A stretch of 64,000 bases of DNA from Streptomyces sp. NBC_01689 (GTDB taxonomy: Bacteria > Actinomycetota > Actinomycetes > Streptomycetales > Streptomycetaceae), in NCBI RefSeq assembly GCF_036250675.1, contig NZ_CP109592.1, positions 9,114,001-9,178,000 of the forward strand, read 5' to 3'. The first letter of the stretch is position 1, and every line of letters begins with the position of its first letter. Positions 34,295 through 42,094 of the stretch are shown here, piece by piece. The notes beneath the pieces were generated by a model, which saw only the letters and a program-made list of their open reading frames with translations, was not told the origin of the DNA and searched no databases. The position numbers and the translations under genes are program-made.

Positions 34295-37135
34295 ATGCCT
34301 CGGGCAGTCAACAGGTTCCGGACGCCGCTCAGCCTGATCAGACGCAGGTTCTTCCCCGGGCGGCGCGAACCTCTGGACCAGGGCGCCGGTCCCGATCCGG
34401 AACCGACCGCCCCCCGGCGCGGCCGCTTCCCGCTGATCCCGCACAGCATCGCGGGCCAGATGCTCGCGCTGGCGGTGACCATCGCGGTGCTGCTGATCGC
34501 CGCGGCGACCGCCGTCCTGGTGGTGCAGGACAGGAAGGAGGCCACGCAGGAGGCTCGCACGCGCGCCCTCGCGGTCGCCGAGACCTTCGCGCACTCCCCG
34601 GCCGTACTGGACGCGCTGAAGTCCGCCAGTCCGAGCACGACCCTGCAGCCACTGGCCGAGGCCACCCGCCGCGACGCCCAGGTCGCCTACATCGTGGTCA
34701 CCGACCCCAAGGGCATCCGCTACAGCCACCCGGACCCCCACGCGATCGGCCTGCCCTCCAACGCCACCGTGTGGCCCGCCACGGTCGGCCGCACCTTCAC
34801 CGACGAGGTCGTCGGCAGGAGCCTGCACTCCCCGTCGATCCGCGCGGTGGTCCCCGTCTTCGACGCCCGCCACACCGTGGTCGGCACCGTGATGACCGGC
34901 GTGCCCGTCGCCAGCGTGATCCACCAGGTCGACGGACAGCTGCCACCCCTGCTCGGCTCCGCCGGCGTCGCCCTCGCCCTGTCCATGGGAGGGATCGCCT
35001 GGCTGAGCAGGCGGCTGCGCCGGCAGACCCACGGCCTCGGACCGGCCGAGATCACCCGGATGTACGAGCACCACGACGCGGTGCTGCACGCGGTCCGCGA
35101 GGGCGTCCTCATCGCCGACCGCGACCGCCGACTGCTGCTGGCCAACGACGAGGCGCACCGCCTGCTCGGCCTGCCGCCCGACGTCCAGGGGCGGCACGCC
35201 GACGACCTCGCGCTCGGCCCCGCGCTCACCCGGCTGCTCGCCTCCGGCCGGGTCGCCACCGACGAGGTGCACCCCGCCGGCGACCGCCTCCTGGCGGTGA
35301 ACCAGCAGCCCACCCTCTGGAACGGCCGCGTGCTGGGCACCGTCACCACCCTGCGCGACACCACCGAACTGCGCTCCCTCGCGGGCCAGGCGGACGTCGC
35401 CCGCGAACGTCTGCGGCTCCTCTACGACGCCGGCATGACCATCGGCACGACCCTCGACGTGAGCCGTACCGCGGAGGAACTGGTCGCCGCCTTCGTCCCG
35501 CGCTTCGCCGACCACGCGATCGTGGACCTCTCGGACTCCGTCCTGCACGGGGAGGAACCGCACGGCGACGACACCGGACCCCTGCGTCGTGCGGCCCGGC
35601 TCCCCCTCCCCGGCGCTCCGTCGTCGCGCGCCGTGGGGGAACTCGTCCACTATCCGCCCTCCTCGCCACAGGCCCGAAGCCTCAAGACCGGCAAGCCCGT
35701 CGCCGAACCGGAGCCGGCCGCGGAGTCCGCCGCGGGCCCGCACTGCGTCCCGGGCCCCCTGAGGTCCCCGGACCTCCCCGACCACGTGATGATCGCCGTA
35801 CCGCTGCGCGCGAGGGGCGCGGTGCTGGGAGTGGTCGGGCTCTTCCGCGCCAAGGCCGCGCGCCCCGACGGCGGCGGCCCCTTCGACACCGAGGACCTGT
35901 CACTCGCCGAGGAACTGGTCCACCACGCGGCCGTCTGCATCGACAACTCCCGGCGCTACGCCCGCGAGCACGCCACCGCCGTCTCCCTCCAGCGCAGTCT
36001 GCTGCCGCACGACCTGCCCGAGCAGAACGCCGTGGACGCGGCGCACCGCTATCTGCCCGGAGAGGCGACGACGGCCGGCGGCTGGTTCGACGTCATCCCG
36101 CTCTCCAGTGCCCGGGTCGCCCTCGTCGCCGGTGACGTGACCGGACACGGGCTGCACGCCGCCGTCGCCATGGGCCGCCTGCGGACCGCCGTCCACAACT
36201 TCTCGGACCTGGATCTGGTCCCCGACGAACTTCTGGCCCGGCTCGACGATCTCGTCATCCGCCTCGACCGTGACGAGGGACGCCCGGCCGACGGGAAGCC
36301 CCGGTCCGGCACCGCCCGGGCGGCGGACGGTTCCGTACTCACTGGGGCCACCTGCCTGTACGTGGTCTACGACCCGGTCCGCCGGCAGTGCGTCATGGCC
36401 CGGGCCGGTCATCCACTGCCGGTCCTGATCCTCCCGGACGGCACCGCGGACTTCCCCCGCATCCGCGACTGCCCCCCGCTGGGCATGGGGGGCCAGCCGT
36501 TCGAGAGCCTCACCGTAGACATCCCCGAGAACAGCAGGCTCGTCCTCTACACGGACGGCCTGCTCAAGCACCACAACCCGGAGCCGGCCACCGGACAGGA
36601 CTGGCTGCGACAGGTGCTCGCCCGCCCGGGGCGGTCCCCCCGGGAGACCTGCGACGCCGTGCTCGACGCCCTGGTACCCGACCGGCTCGGCCACCCCGGG
36701 GACGACATCGCCCTCCTGGTGGCCCGCACGCGCGCCCTGGACGACGATCACCTCGCCTGCTGGGACGTCCCCGCGGACCCCGCGATGGTCGCCGAGACCC
36801 GTGCCGCGGTCGAACGCCGGCTCACCGAATGGGGACTGGACGACGCCGTGTTCACCACGGAACTGATCCTCAGCGAACTGATCACCAACGCCATCCGGTA
36901 CGCCTCGCCGCCCATCGAACTGCGCCTGCTGCGCGACCGCACCCTCATCTGCGAGGTCTCGGACGCCAGCAGCACATCACCCCACGTGCGGCGCGCGGCG
37001 ACCACGGACGAGGGGGGCCGTGGCCTCTTCCTCATCTCGCAGCTCACCCAGCGGTGGGGCACCCGCTACACCCCGCGCGGCAAGGTGATCTGGACGGAAC
37101 AGAGCCTGGAGCCCGAAGAGGAAGCGGGGGAATGA
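34295..37135 (+). CDS. Membrane sensor PAS-GAF-SpoIIE-HATPase protein with an altered metal site
   Basis: 946 aa. Membrane helices near 52-77 and 217-238 enclose an extracellular CitA/DcuS-like sensor (VTDPKGIRYSHPDPHAIG). Inside the cell: PAS about 250-365 (GVLIADRDRRLLLANDEAH), GAF about 370-560, SpoIIE about 575-810, HATPase about 815-935 with ELITNA and GGRGL. In the first PP2C motif the usual GGDWFD reads AGGWFD (594-599), so a metal-binding Asp is missing, while GDVTGHG, YTDGLL and DDIALLV are kept. The ATPase G1 motif reads DAS instead of DAG. Reduced or lost phosphatase activity is likely, and it may act mainly through binding or kinase activity. The nitronate monooxygenase gene follows after 46 bp. 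Confidence 0.85.
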   Translation: MPRAVNRFRTPLSLIRRRFFPGRREPLDQGAGPDPEPTAPRRGRFPLIPHSIAGQMLALAVTIAVLLIAAATAVLVVQDRKEATQEARTRALAVAETFAHSPAVLDALKSASPSTTLQPLAEATRRDAQVAYIVVTDPKGIRYSHPDPHAIGLPSNATVWPATVGRTFTDEVVGRSLHSPSIRAVVPVFDARHTVVGTVMTGVPVASVIHQVDGQLPPLLGSAGVALALSMGGIAWLSRRLRRQTHGLGPAEITRMYEHHDAVLHAVREGVLIADRDRRLLLANDEAHRLLGLPPDVQGRHADDLALGPALTRLLASGRVATDEVHPAGDRLLAVNQQPTLWNGRVLGTVTTLRDTTELRSLAGQADVARERLRLLYDAGMTIGTTLDVSRTAEELVAAFVPRFADHAIVDLSDSVLHGEEPHGDDTGPLRRAARLPLPGAPSSRAVGELVHYPPSSPQARSLKTGKPVAEPEPAAESAAGPHCVPGPLRSPDLPDHVMIAVPLRARGAVLGVVGLFRAKAARPDGGGPFDTEDLSLAEELVHHAAVCIDNSRRYAREHATAVSLQRSLLPHDLPEQNAVDAAHRYLPGEATTAGGWFDVIPLSSARVALVAGDVTGHGLHAAVAMGRLRTAVHNFSDLDLVPDELLARLDDLVIRLDRDEGRPADGKPRSGTARAADGSVLTGATCLYVVYDPVRRQCVMARAGHPLPVLILPDGTADFPRIRDCPPLGMGGQPFESLTVDIPENSRLVLYTDGLLKHHNPEPATGQDWLRQVLARPGRSPRETCDAVLDALVPDRLGHPGDDIALLVARTRALDDDHLACWDVPADPAMVAETRAAVERRLTEWGLDDAVFTTELILSELITNAIRYASPPIELRLLRDRTLICEVSDASSTSPHVRRAATTDEGGRGLFLISQLTQRWGTRYTPRGKVIWTEQSLEPEEEAGE

Positions 37136-37181
37136 CGCTGCACCCGTGTCCACCGGCGGCCCGCCGGGCGATGATGCGGGC

Positions 37182-38159
37182 ATGACGTTGGCGACGGAGT
37201 TCACACGGTTGTGCGGAGTGCGGCACCCGATCGCGCTGGCCCCGATGGGCGGGACGGCCGGTGGCGCCCTCGCCTCGGCCGTCTCCCGAGGCGGCGGTCT
37301 CGGGCTGCTGGGCGCGGGTGGCGGCGACCTCCCGTGGCTGGAGCGGGAGTTGCCGCTCGTCGCGGAGGGCGGTCACGCGCCCTGGGGCGTCGGATTCCTG
37401 GCCTGGGCCGCAGAGGTGGAGGCAGTCGAGCGAGCGCTGGAGTACGGGCCCACGGCCGTGATGCTGTCCTTCGGCGACCCGGGCCCGTTCGCGGAACGGA
37501 TCCGCCGGGCCGGGGCGCTGCTGATCGTCCAGGTCACCGATCTGGAGGAGGCGCGCCGTGCCCTGGATCTGGGCGCCGACATCGTCGTGGCACAGGGCAC
37601 CGAGAGCGGGGGGCACGGCGCCCGCCGGGGTCGCTCCACGATGGCGTTCGTCCCGGTGGTGGCCGATCTCGCGGGACCGGTACCGGTGTTGGCGGCCGGC
37701 GGTATCGCCGACGGCAGGGGAGTCGCCGCGGCGCTGGCGCTGGGGGCGGCCGGGGCGCTCATCGGAACCCGGTTCCACGTCGCCGCTGAATCGCTGGCCG
37801 ATCCCTCGGTCACCCGGGCGATCGTCGAAGGACGCGGGCAGGCCACGGAGCGCAGCGGCGTCCTCGACATCGTCCGTGGCTCCCGCTGGCCCGCCGCGTA
37901 CACCGCCCGCACGCTGGCCCATCCCTACCTCGACCGGTGGCGGGGACGTGAGGCCGAGCTCGCCGCCGATCCCCGGGCCGCCGAGGAGTACCGGGACGAC
38001 GTGGCGCGCGGCGTCGTCCCGCCGCTGCCCGTCTGGGCCGGGGAAGGCGTCGACCTGATCGACGACCGGCCCTCCGCGGCGGACCTCGTGCGGACCCTGG
38101 CGGCCCGGGCCGAGGAAGCGCTGACGCGGGCAGCACCGGGCTCAGCCGATCGGCCCTAG
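37182..38159 (+). CDS. Nitronate monooxygenase / 2-nitropropane dioxygenase family FMN enzyme
   Basis: 325 aa TIM barrel. Start motif HPIALAPMGGTAGG binds FMN; the substrate-side His is in GTESGGHGARRG; the phosphate-binding strand is VLAAGGIADGRG with GALIGTRF. Such enzymes oxidise alkyl nitronates, protecting against nitro toxins such as 3-nitropropionate; some relatives are enoyl reductases. The ATG at 37182 gives the normal N-terminus but its ribosome site is weak, and the gene may be read through from the SpoIIE gene 46 bp upstream. It converges with the LLM gene at 38232. Confidence 0.82.
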   Translation: MTLATEFTRLCGVRHPIALAPMGGTAGGALASAVSRGGGLGLLGAGGGDLPWLERELPLVAEGGHAPWGVGFLAWAAEVEAVERALEYGPTAVMLSFGDPGPFAERIRRAGALLIVQVTDLEEARRALDLGADIVVAQGTESGGHGARRGRSTMAFVPVVADLAGPVPVLAAGGIADGRGVAAALALGAAGALIGTRFHVAAESLADPSVTRAIVEGRGQATERSGVLDIVRGSRWPAAYTARTLAHPYLDRWRGREAELAADPRAAEEYRDDVARGVVPPLPVWAGEGVDLIDDRPSAADLVRTLAARAEEALTRAAPGSADRP

Positions 38160-38231
38160 CCAGGAATGACCGACGCCCTCGACCGCCCTGGCCCCGCGGG
38201 GAACGTTCCGTGGGTGGTGCCGGGCGGGCGG

Positions 38232-39134
38232 CTACGCGCTCTTCGCGCCGAGACCGACGAGGTCGGCGAGGTGGCGCCACCGCGCGCGCGGCGGGGCCTC
38301 TCCGCCGTCTCCGGTGATGATCTGCAGGGCCAGGTGATCGGCGCCCGCCGTCCGGAACTCGGCCAGACGGGCGCGGATCGCCTCGTCCGTGCCCCAGACG
38401 GCGAGCGCGTCGACCAGACGATCGCTGCCGCCCCCGGTGAGATCGTCGTCCGAGAAGCCCAGACGTTCCAGATTGGCCGCGTAGTTGGGCAGCTGAAGGT
38501 AGTAGTCGAGGAATCCGCGGGCGATCTCACGCGCCTTGGCAGGCTCGCTCTCCAGGACCACGGTGACCTCGGGAGCCAGCAGCGGCCCCTCGCCCAGGAC
38601 TCCGCGGGCCTGCGCGACGTACTCAGGGGTGACCAGGTACGGGTGGGCGCCCGCCGACCTGTCCCGGGCGAGCCGCAGCATCTTCGGCCCGAGGGCGGCC
38701 AGGACCCGGCGCTCCGTGGGGACGGGTGTGCCGGCGGCGTCGAGGGCATCGAGGTACTCCACCATCGTGGAGTAGGGCCGCCGGTAGTTCTGCGCCAGCT
38801 GCGCGTGGCTCGCTCCCAGACCCAGGAGGAACCGGTCGGGGTGGGCCCGCTCCAGCTCGGCCCGCTGCCGAGCCACCGTGTCGGCGTCCTCGTACCAGAT
38901 GTTGAGGATTCCGGTGGCCAGCACGACCCGCCCGGTCGCCCCGGCCAGCCGGGCCGCGTGCCGCACGCTGCTGCTGCCGCCGAGCCAGATCGTGCCGAAG
39001 CCGAGTTCCTCCAGCTCGGCCGCGGCGTCGAGCAGTTCGCTCTCCCGCGCGGGGTCCTCCGACCGCAGCTCGTGGCTGAAGATGCCGTACGGACCCGTGG
39101 CGAGCCGCGGTGCCGTGAGGTGTGGGGTGTTCAA
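38232..39134 (-). CDS. LLM-class F420-dependent oxidoreductase
   Basis: 300 aa. Luciferase-like barrel: LEELGFGTIWLGGSSS, VLATGILNIWYEDADTVAR, HPDRFLLGLGASH, and LGPKMLRLARDRSAG. These features match the Streptomyces TIGR03620-like F420 subgroup. The best start is a TTG at 39134 with AAGGAG exactly 6 nt upstream; no ATG or GTG is as well placed. It diverges from the HxlR regulator at 39613, which is its likely controller. A broken nitroreductase relic lies between it and the regulator, on the same strand as this gene. Confidence 0.83.
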   Translation of the reverse strand: MNTPHLTAPRLATGPYGIFSHELRSEDPARESELLDAAAELEELGFGTIWLGGSSSVRHAARLAGATGRVVLATGILNIWYEDADTVARQRAELERAHPDRFLLGLGASHAQLAQNYRRPYSTMVEYLDALDAAGTPVPTERRVLAALGPKMLRLARDRSAGAHPYLVTPEYVAQARGVLGEGPLLAPEVTVVLESEPAKAREIARGFLDYYLQLPNYAANLERLGFSDDDLTGGGSDRLVDALAVWGTDEAIRARLAEFRTAGADHLALQIITGDGGEAPPRARWRHLADLVGLGAKSA

Positions 39135-39294
39135 CGTCTGCTCCTTGCTGGGCGGACCGGCCCGTGCGTGCCGTGCTCCTGTCCGCAGGGGTGCGACACG
39201 CAGGTAGGTCTCTCGGTGGGCGTGGGGGCCTGGGGGCGTCGGGAACGGGGTGCTGGTGCGCCGCCTCGCGGGCGACGGTGCGGGGTCGGGGGCC

Positions 39295-39547
39295 GACGGG
39301 TCGGGTGTGCCGATCCGGGCAGACGACCGCCACGGTCCCCATCGGATCCCATCCGGAGGGCAGATCCAACACCACGCGCTCGGTGTCGCGGCAGAACCTC
39401 GTGGAGGAGACCCGGGCGGAGCCCACGCCCTTCCCGCTTCCCGGCGGGGGCGACGAGGAGGTTCCGCACCGCCGCACCCATGGCGACCACGAACATCTCC
39501 CGCACGGCGCGGCTCCGGAGAGCGCCCGGTGTGGGCGAGGGAGTCTC
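39295..39547 (-). pseudogene. Frameshifted relic of an FbiB-like nitroreductase domain
   Basis: On the minus strand two frames in succession resemble the end of the nitroreductase half of FbiB (coenzyme F420 ligase). From 39547 the first reads GAL...AMGAAVRNLLVAPAGK, like the AMGAAVQNxLVALA helix. After a shift near 39425 a second frame reads GVGSARVSSTRFCRDTERVV then LDLPSGWDPMGTVAV, like the GSCWVSSTxFCxD and LPADWEPMGAVAVG blocks. One frameshift and loss of the N-terminal part make it non-functional. It lies in the LLM/HxlR spacer, 2.5 kb from an F420 biosynthesis operon. Based on remembered family patterns, not a search. Confidence 0.5.
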
Positions 39548-39561
39548 TCACGTAAACCCGG

Positions 39562-39606
39562 ACTCCAAAAGAGTTTAAGGTGGTCTTTGGTTTCCTGGTA
39601 TAGAAT
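39562..39606 (+). promoter_or_regulatory. Promoter and candidate operator of the hxlR-type gene
   Basis: AT-rich patch with the inverted pair ACTC-N5-GAGT (39562-39574) and a -10-like TATAGA/TAGAAT at 39599-39606, directly before the ribosome site (GAGG) and ATG at 39613. The leftward LLM promoter has no visible counterpart, and the nitroreductase relic occupies most of the remaining spacer. Confidence 0.5.
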
Positions 39607-39612
39607 GAGGTC

Positions 39613-40044
39613 ATGACGGAACAGGATCAGCCGGTGACCATCGACCCGAATCGGCCGATGGACATCCTCGACGCGGCGTGCCCCAGTCGTGACGTGTTCG
39701 TGAACCTGGCTGACAAGTGGGCGCTGCTGATGCTGGCGAGCCTGCGGGAGCTCGGTGCCCAGCGGTACTCCGGACTGCAGCGCTCCCTCGGTGGGATCAG
39801 CCGCAAGATGCTCTCCCAGACCCTGCGCACGCTCGAACGCGACGGACTGGTGCTGCGCAGCGTGGACCCCCAGGCGAGCCCGCCCCTGGTGATGTACGGA
39901 CTGACCGACCTCGGCAGCGAGATCGCCGAGGAGACCAAGGCGCTGTGTGCCTGGACCGAGAAGCGCGCGGCCCAGGTCCACGCCGCGCGGGTCACCTACG
40001 ACGAGCGCCACAGCACCGACCAGGCGGTCCGGGCCGACGCGTGA
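39613..40044 (+). CDS. HxlR-family winged-helix transcriptional regulator
   Basis: 143 aa. HxlR core at about 22-115: the conserved Cys in DAACPSRDVF, then LADKWALLMLASLRELGAQR, LQRSLGGISRKMLSQTLRTLERDGLV, and the wing ending VMYGLTDLGSEI. HxlR proteins with this N-terminal Cys often sense electrophiles or oxidants (for example quinones). It faces the LLM oxidoreductase gene, a common regulator-target layout. GAGG ribosome site 5 nt upstream. It converges with the SRPBCC gene, 60 bp apart. Confidence 0.9.
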   Translation: MTEQDQPVTIDPNRPMDILDAACPSRDVFVNLADKWALLMLASLRELGAQRYSGLQRSLGGISRKMLSQTLRTLERDGLVLRSVDPQASPPLVMYGLTDLGSEIAEETKALCAWTEKRAAQVHAARVTYDERHSTDQAVRADA

Positions 40045-40104
40045 GGTCCGTGACCGGGACCGCTTCCGGCGCGCTTCCGTTCCGTCGGGTGCTCCTTCGC
40101 GCGG

Positions 40105-40518
40105 TCAGGTGCCGAGCAGGCCGGTGACACGGTCCAGGCATGCCTGGTAGAAGGCGCCCACCCCGGCCGCGGCCTCGTCCCCGGGGACGCCGGGGACGGG
40201 TTCGAAGGATGCCGTCCACTCGATCGCCGAGCGGTCCGGGCCCTCCTCGACGACCGTGATCCGGGCGGTGAAGTCGCGGACCGGGAGGGGGCCGGGGTCG
40301 TCGAAGCGATAGTGGTGGAACCGCTTCCCCTCGTCGAGCAGCCGCTCGACGAGCCGTCCGCCGTCGTGCAGGGTCAGGGTGCGCGTGCGGAGGCCGGTGT
40401 CCGCGACGGTCCCGGCGATGCCGGGCATCCAGGACTCCACGGAGTAGAAGTCCCCGATGAGACCCCACACCGTGGACGCGGAGGCCGGGTACTGCTGCTT
40501 CTTGCTGAAGGTCGTCAT
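40105..40518 (-). CDS. SRPBCC (START/polyketide cyclase-like) protein
   Basis: 137 aa. One helix-grip fold: STVWGLIGDFYSVESWMPG at the N-terminus, HDGGRLVERLLDEGKRFHHY in the middle, SAIEWTASFEPVP near the end, and a long C-terminal helix (VGAFYQACLDRVTGLL). Proteins of this family bind hydrophobic ligands or catalyse cyclisation; no catalytic residue assignment is possible here. Plausible ribosome site GAACGAG. It precedes the fno gene by orientation but lies downstream of it by 159 bp, so it could be the last gene of the F420 transcript. Confidence 0.82.
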   Translation of the reverse strand: MTTFSKKQQYPASASTVWGLIGDFYSVESWMPGIAGTVADTGLRTRTLTLHDGGRLVERLLDEGKRFHHYRFDDPGPLPVRDFTARITVVEEGPDRSAIEWTASFEPVPGVPGDEAAAGVGAFYQACLDRVTGLLGT

Positions 40519-40677
40519 GAGCTCGTTCTCAGGTCGGTGGTTCAGTGGTTCGGTTGCCGGTGGTTGCCGGTGGGCCGGCCGGGGCGGTGCGGGGCCGGGC
40601 GGAGGGGCGGTGGTGGTGCGGGGCGCGGTGGGGCGAGGAACGAACGGTGGTTCGCCGCCGATGCGAACGCCGCCTCC

Positions 40678-41391
40678 TCACACGTCGGTGACGCGCAGGC
40701 CCGCGTGGGCCTTGTAACGGCGGTTCACCGAGATGAGGTTGGCGACCAGGGCCTCGACCTGGTGGGCGTTGCGCAGCCGGCCCGCGTACACGCCGCGCAG
40801 TCCCGGGATGCGGGCGGTCAGGGCCTGTACGAGGTCGGTGTCGGAACGGGTGTCCCCGAGGACGAGGACATCGGTGTCGAGGGACCCGACGGCCGGATCG
40901 GTGAGCAGCACCGCCGACAGGTGGTGGAACGCGGCCGTCACCCGTGAGTCCGGCAGGAGCGCGGCGGCCTGTTCGGCCGCGCTGCCCTCCTCCGGACGGA
41001 TGCCGTAGGCGCCCCCGGCGTCGAAGCCGAGCGGGTTGACCGAGTCGATGACGAGCTTGCCCGCCAGCTCCCCACGCAGTGCCTCCAGGGTCGCCGCATG
41101 CCCCTCCCAGGGCACCGTGACGATCGCGATGTCGGCGAGCCGGGCCGCCCGGGCGTTGTCGGAGCCGGTGATCCCGAGACCGAGTTCGGCGGCGGCGGCC
41201 TCGGCGCGTTCCGTGGTGCGCGAGCCGATGATCACCTGCTGGCCGGCGAGAGCGAGCCGGTAGGCGAGTCCGCGGCCCTGCGGTCCGGTGCCGCCGAGGA
41301 CGGCGACCACCAGCCCGGACACGTCGGAGGTCGTCTCGGGGAGCCGCCGCCCGGACGGCGCCGTGGTGGGCGAGATGTCAGTGGAGGTCAT
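40678..41391 (-). CDS. fno: NADPH:F420 oxidoreductase (F420-dependent NADP reductase)
   Basis: 237 aa. Exchanges hydride between NADPH and F420. The N-terminal Rossmann motif VVAVLGGTGPQGRGLAYRLA (about 28-46) and IIGSRTTERAEAAAAELG give NADPH binding; the conserved block VTVPWEGHAATLEALRGEL and DSVNPLGFD follow. The first 25 residues are a Ser/Thr-rich leader. Start at 41391 with GAAGGAA about 10 nt upstream; it overlaps the end of fbiD by 14 bp, indicating one operon with fbiD and fbiC. This gene makes the operon a producer of both F420 precursors and reduced F420. Confidence 0.88.
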   Translation of the reverse strand: MTSTDISPTTAPSGRRLPETTSDVSGLVVAVLGGTGPQGRGLAYRLALAGQQVIIGSRTTERAEAAAAELGLGITGSDNARAARLADIAIVTVPWEGHAATLEALRGELAGKLVIDSVNPLGFDAGGAYGIRPEEGSAAEQAAALLPDSRVTAAFHHLSAVLLTDPAVGSLDTDVLVLGDTRSDTDLVQALTARIPGLRGVYAGRLRNAHQVEALVANLISVNRRYKAHAGLRVTDV

Positions 41392-42094
41392 GAGGAGTGA
41401 TTCCTTCGGGAACGAGGACGAGGGGTGGCCGGTGGGGGAGTGGGTGGTCGGTGGTCGGAGGTGCGGGATCGAGGGCGGCGCGGGTGTGCCGGCCCACGCC
41501 GAGGCGTCGGGCGATCCGCAGGTCGTCCACGGTGTCGACGTCGAGCCGGGCGCCGGGCACGTCCGGACCGGTGATCTCGTGCGCGCCGCCCAGCAGGTGG
41601 CGTTCGCGGGAGTCTCCCTCGAAGGCCGGTGCCAGCCACCTCGGGCGGGCGGCGGCGAGGAACGTGGTGCCACGGCCGGTGTGATCGGCGAGGAACGCTC
41701 GCGGGTGCTCCGCCGCGGAGTCCAGCACCGTGGCCAGTTCGCGCGGGCGCAGCGCGGGCAGATCGGTGGTCAGCACCGCCATCGGACCGTTCCCGGTGAT
41801 CGGCCGCGCGTGCCGGACCGCCGTACGGATGGCCGCGTTGAGTCCGGCCGCGGACTGGTCGGGCACGGCCAGGGCGCCGGCGGACCGGGCGTCGGACGCT
41901 GCCCGCTCGTCGTCCGTCACCACCAGGACGCGGGCCACCCCGGTGGTCCTGAGCGCGGCTTCCAGGGTGTCCCGGAAGAAGGCGTGTGCCAGGGCCTCGC
42001 GCGGGACCGCGGGACCCGAGGTCAGCCTGCTCTTGGCCCGCGCGAACGGTTTCACCGGGAGCACGACGGTCCAGGTCGTCGGCACGGTGGTCAC
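41378..42094 (-). CDS. fbiD: Phosphoenolpyruvate/2-phospholactate guanylyltransferase (F420 biosynthesis)
   Basis: 238 aa, CofC/FbiD family. It activates phosphoenolpyruvate or phospholactate with GTP to form the side chain of F420. MobA-like nucleotidyltransferase fold: [15 protein letters not shown] at the start (GTP loop with Lys), [16 protein letters not shown], and [17 protein letters not shown] carrying the metal-binding Asp; the [16 protein letters not shown] block follows. The last 35 residues are a Pro-rich tail. The GTG start at 42094 overlaps the stop of fbiC by 4 bp, and its own stop overlaps fno, so all three are translationally linked. Confidence 0.88.
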   Translation of the reverse strand: MTTVPTTWTVVLPVKPFARAKSRLTSGPAVPREALAHAFFRDTLEAALRTTGVARVLVVTDDERAASDARSAGALAVPDQSAAGLNAAIRTAVRHARPITGNGPMAVLTTDLPALRPRELATVLDSAAEHPRAFLADHTGRGTTFLAAARPRWLAPAFEGDSRERHLLGGAHEITGPDVPGARLDVDTVDDLRIARRLGVGRHTRAALDPAPPTTDHPLPHRPPLVLVPEGITPHDLH

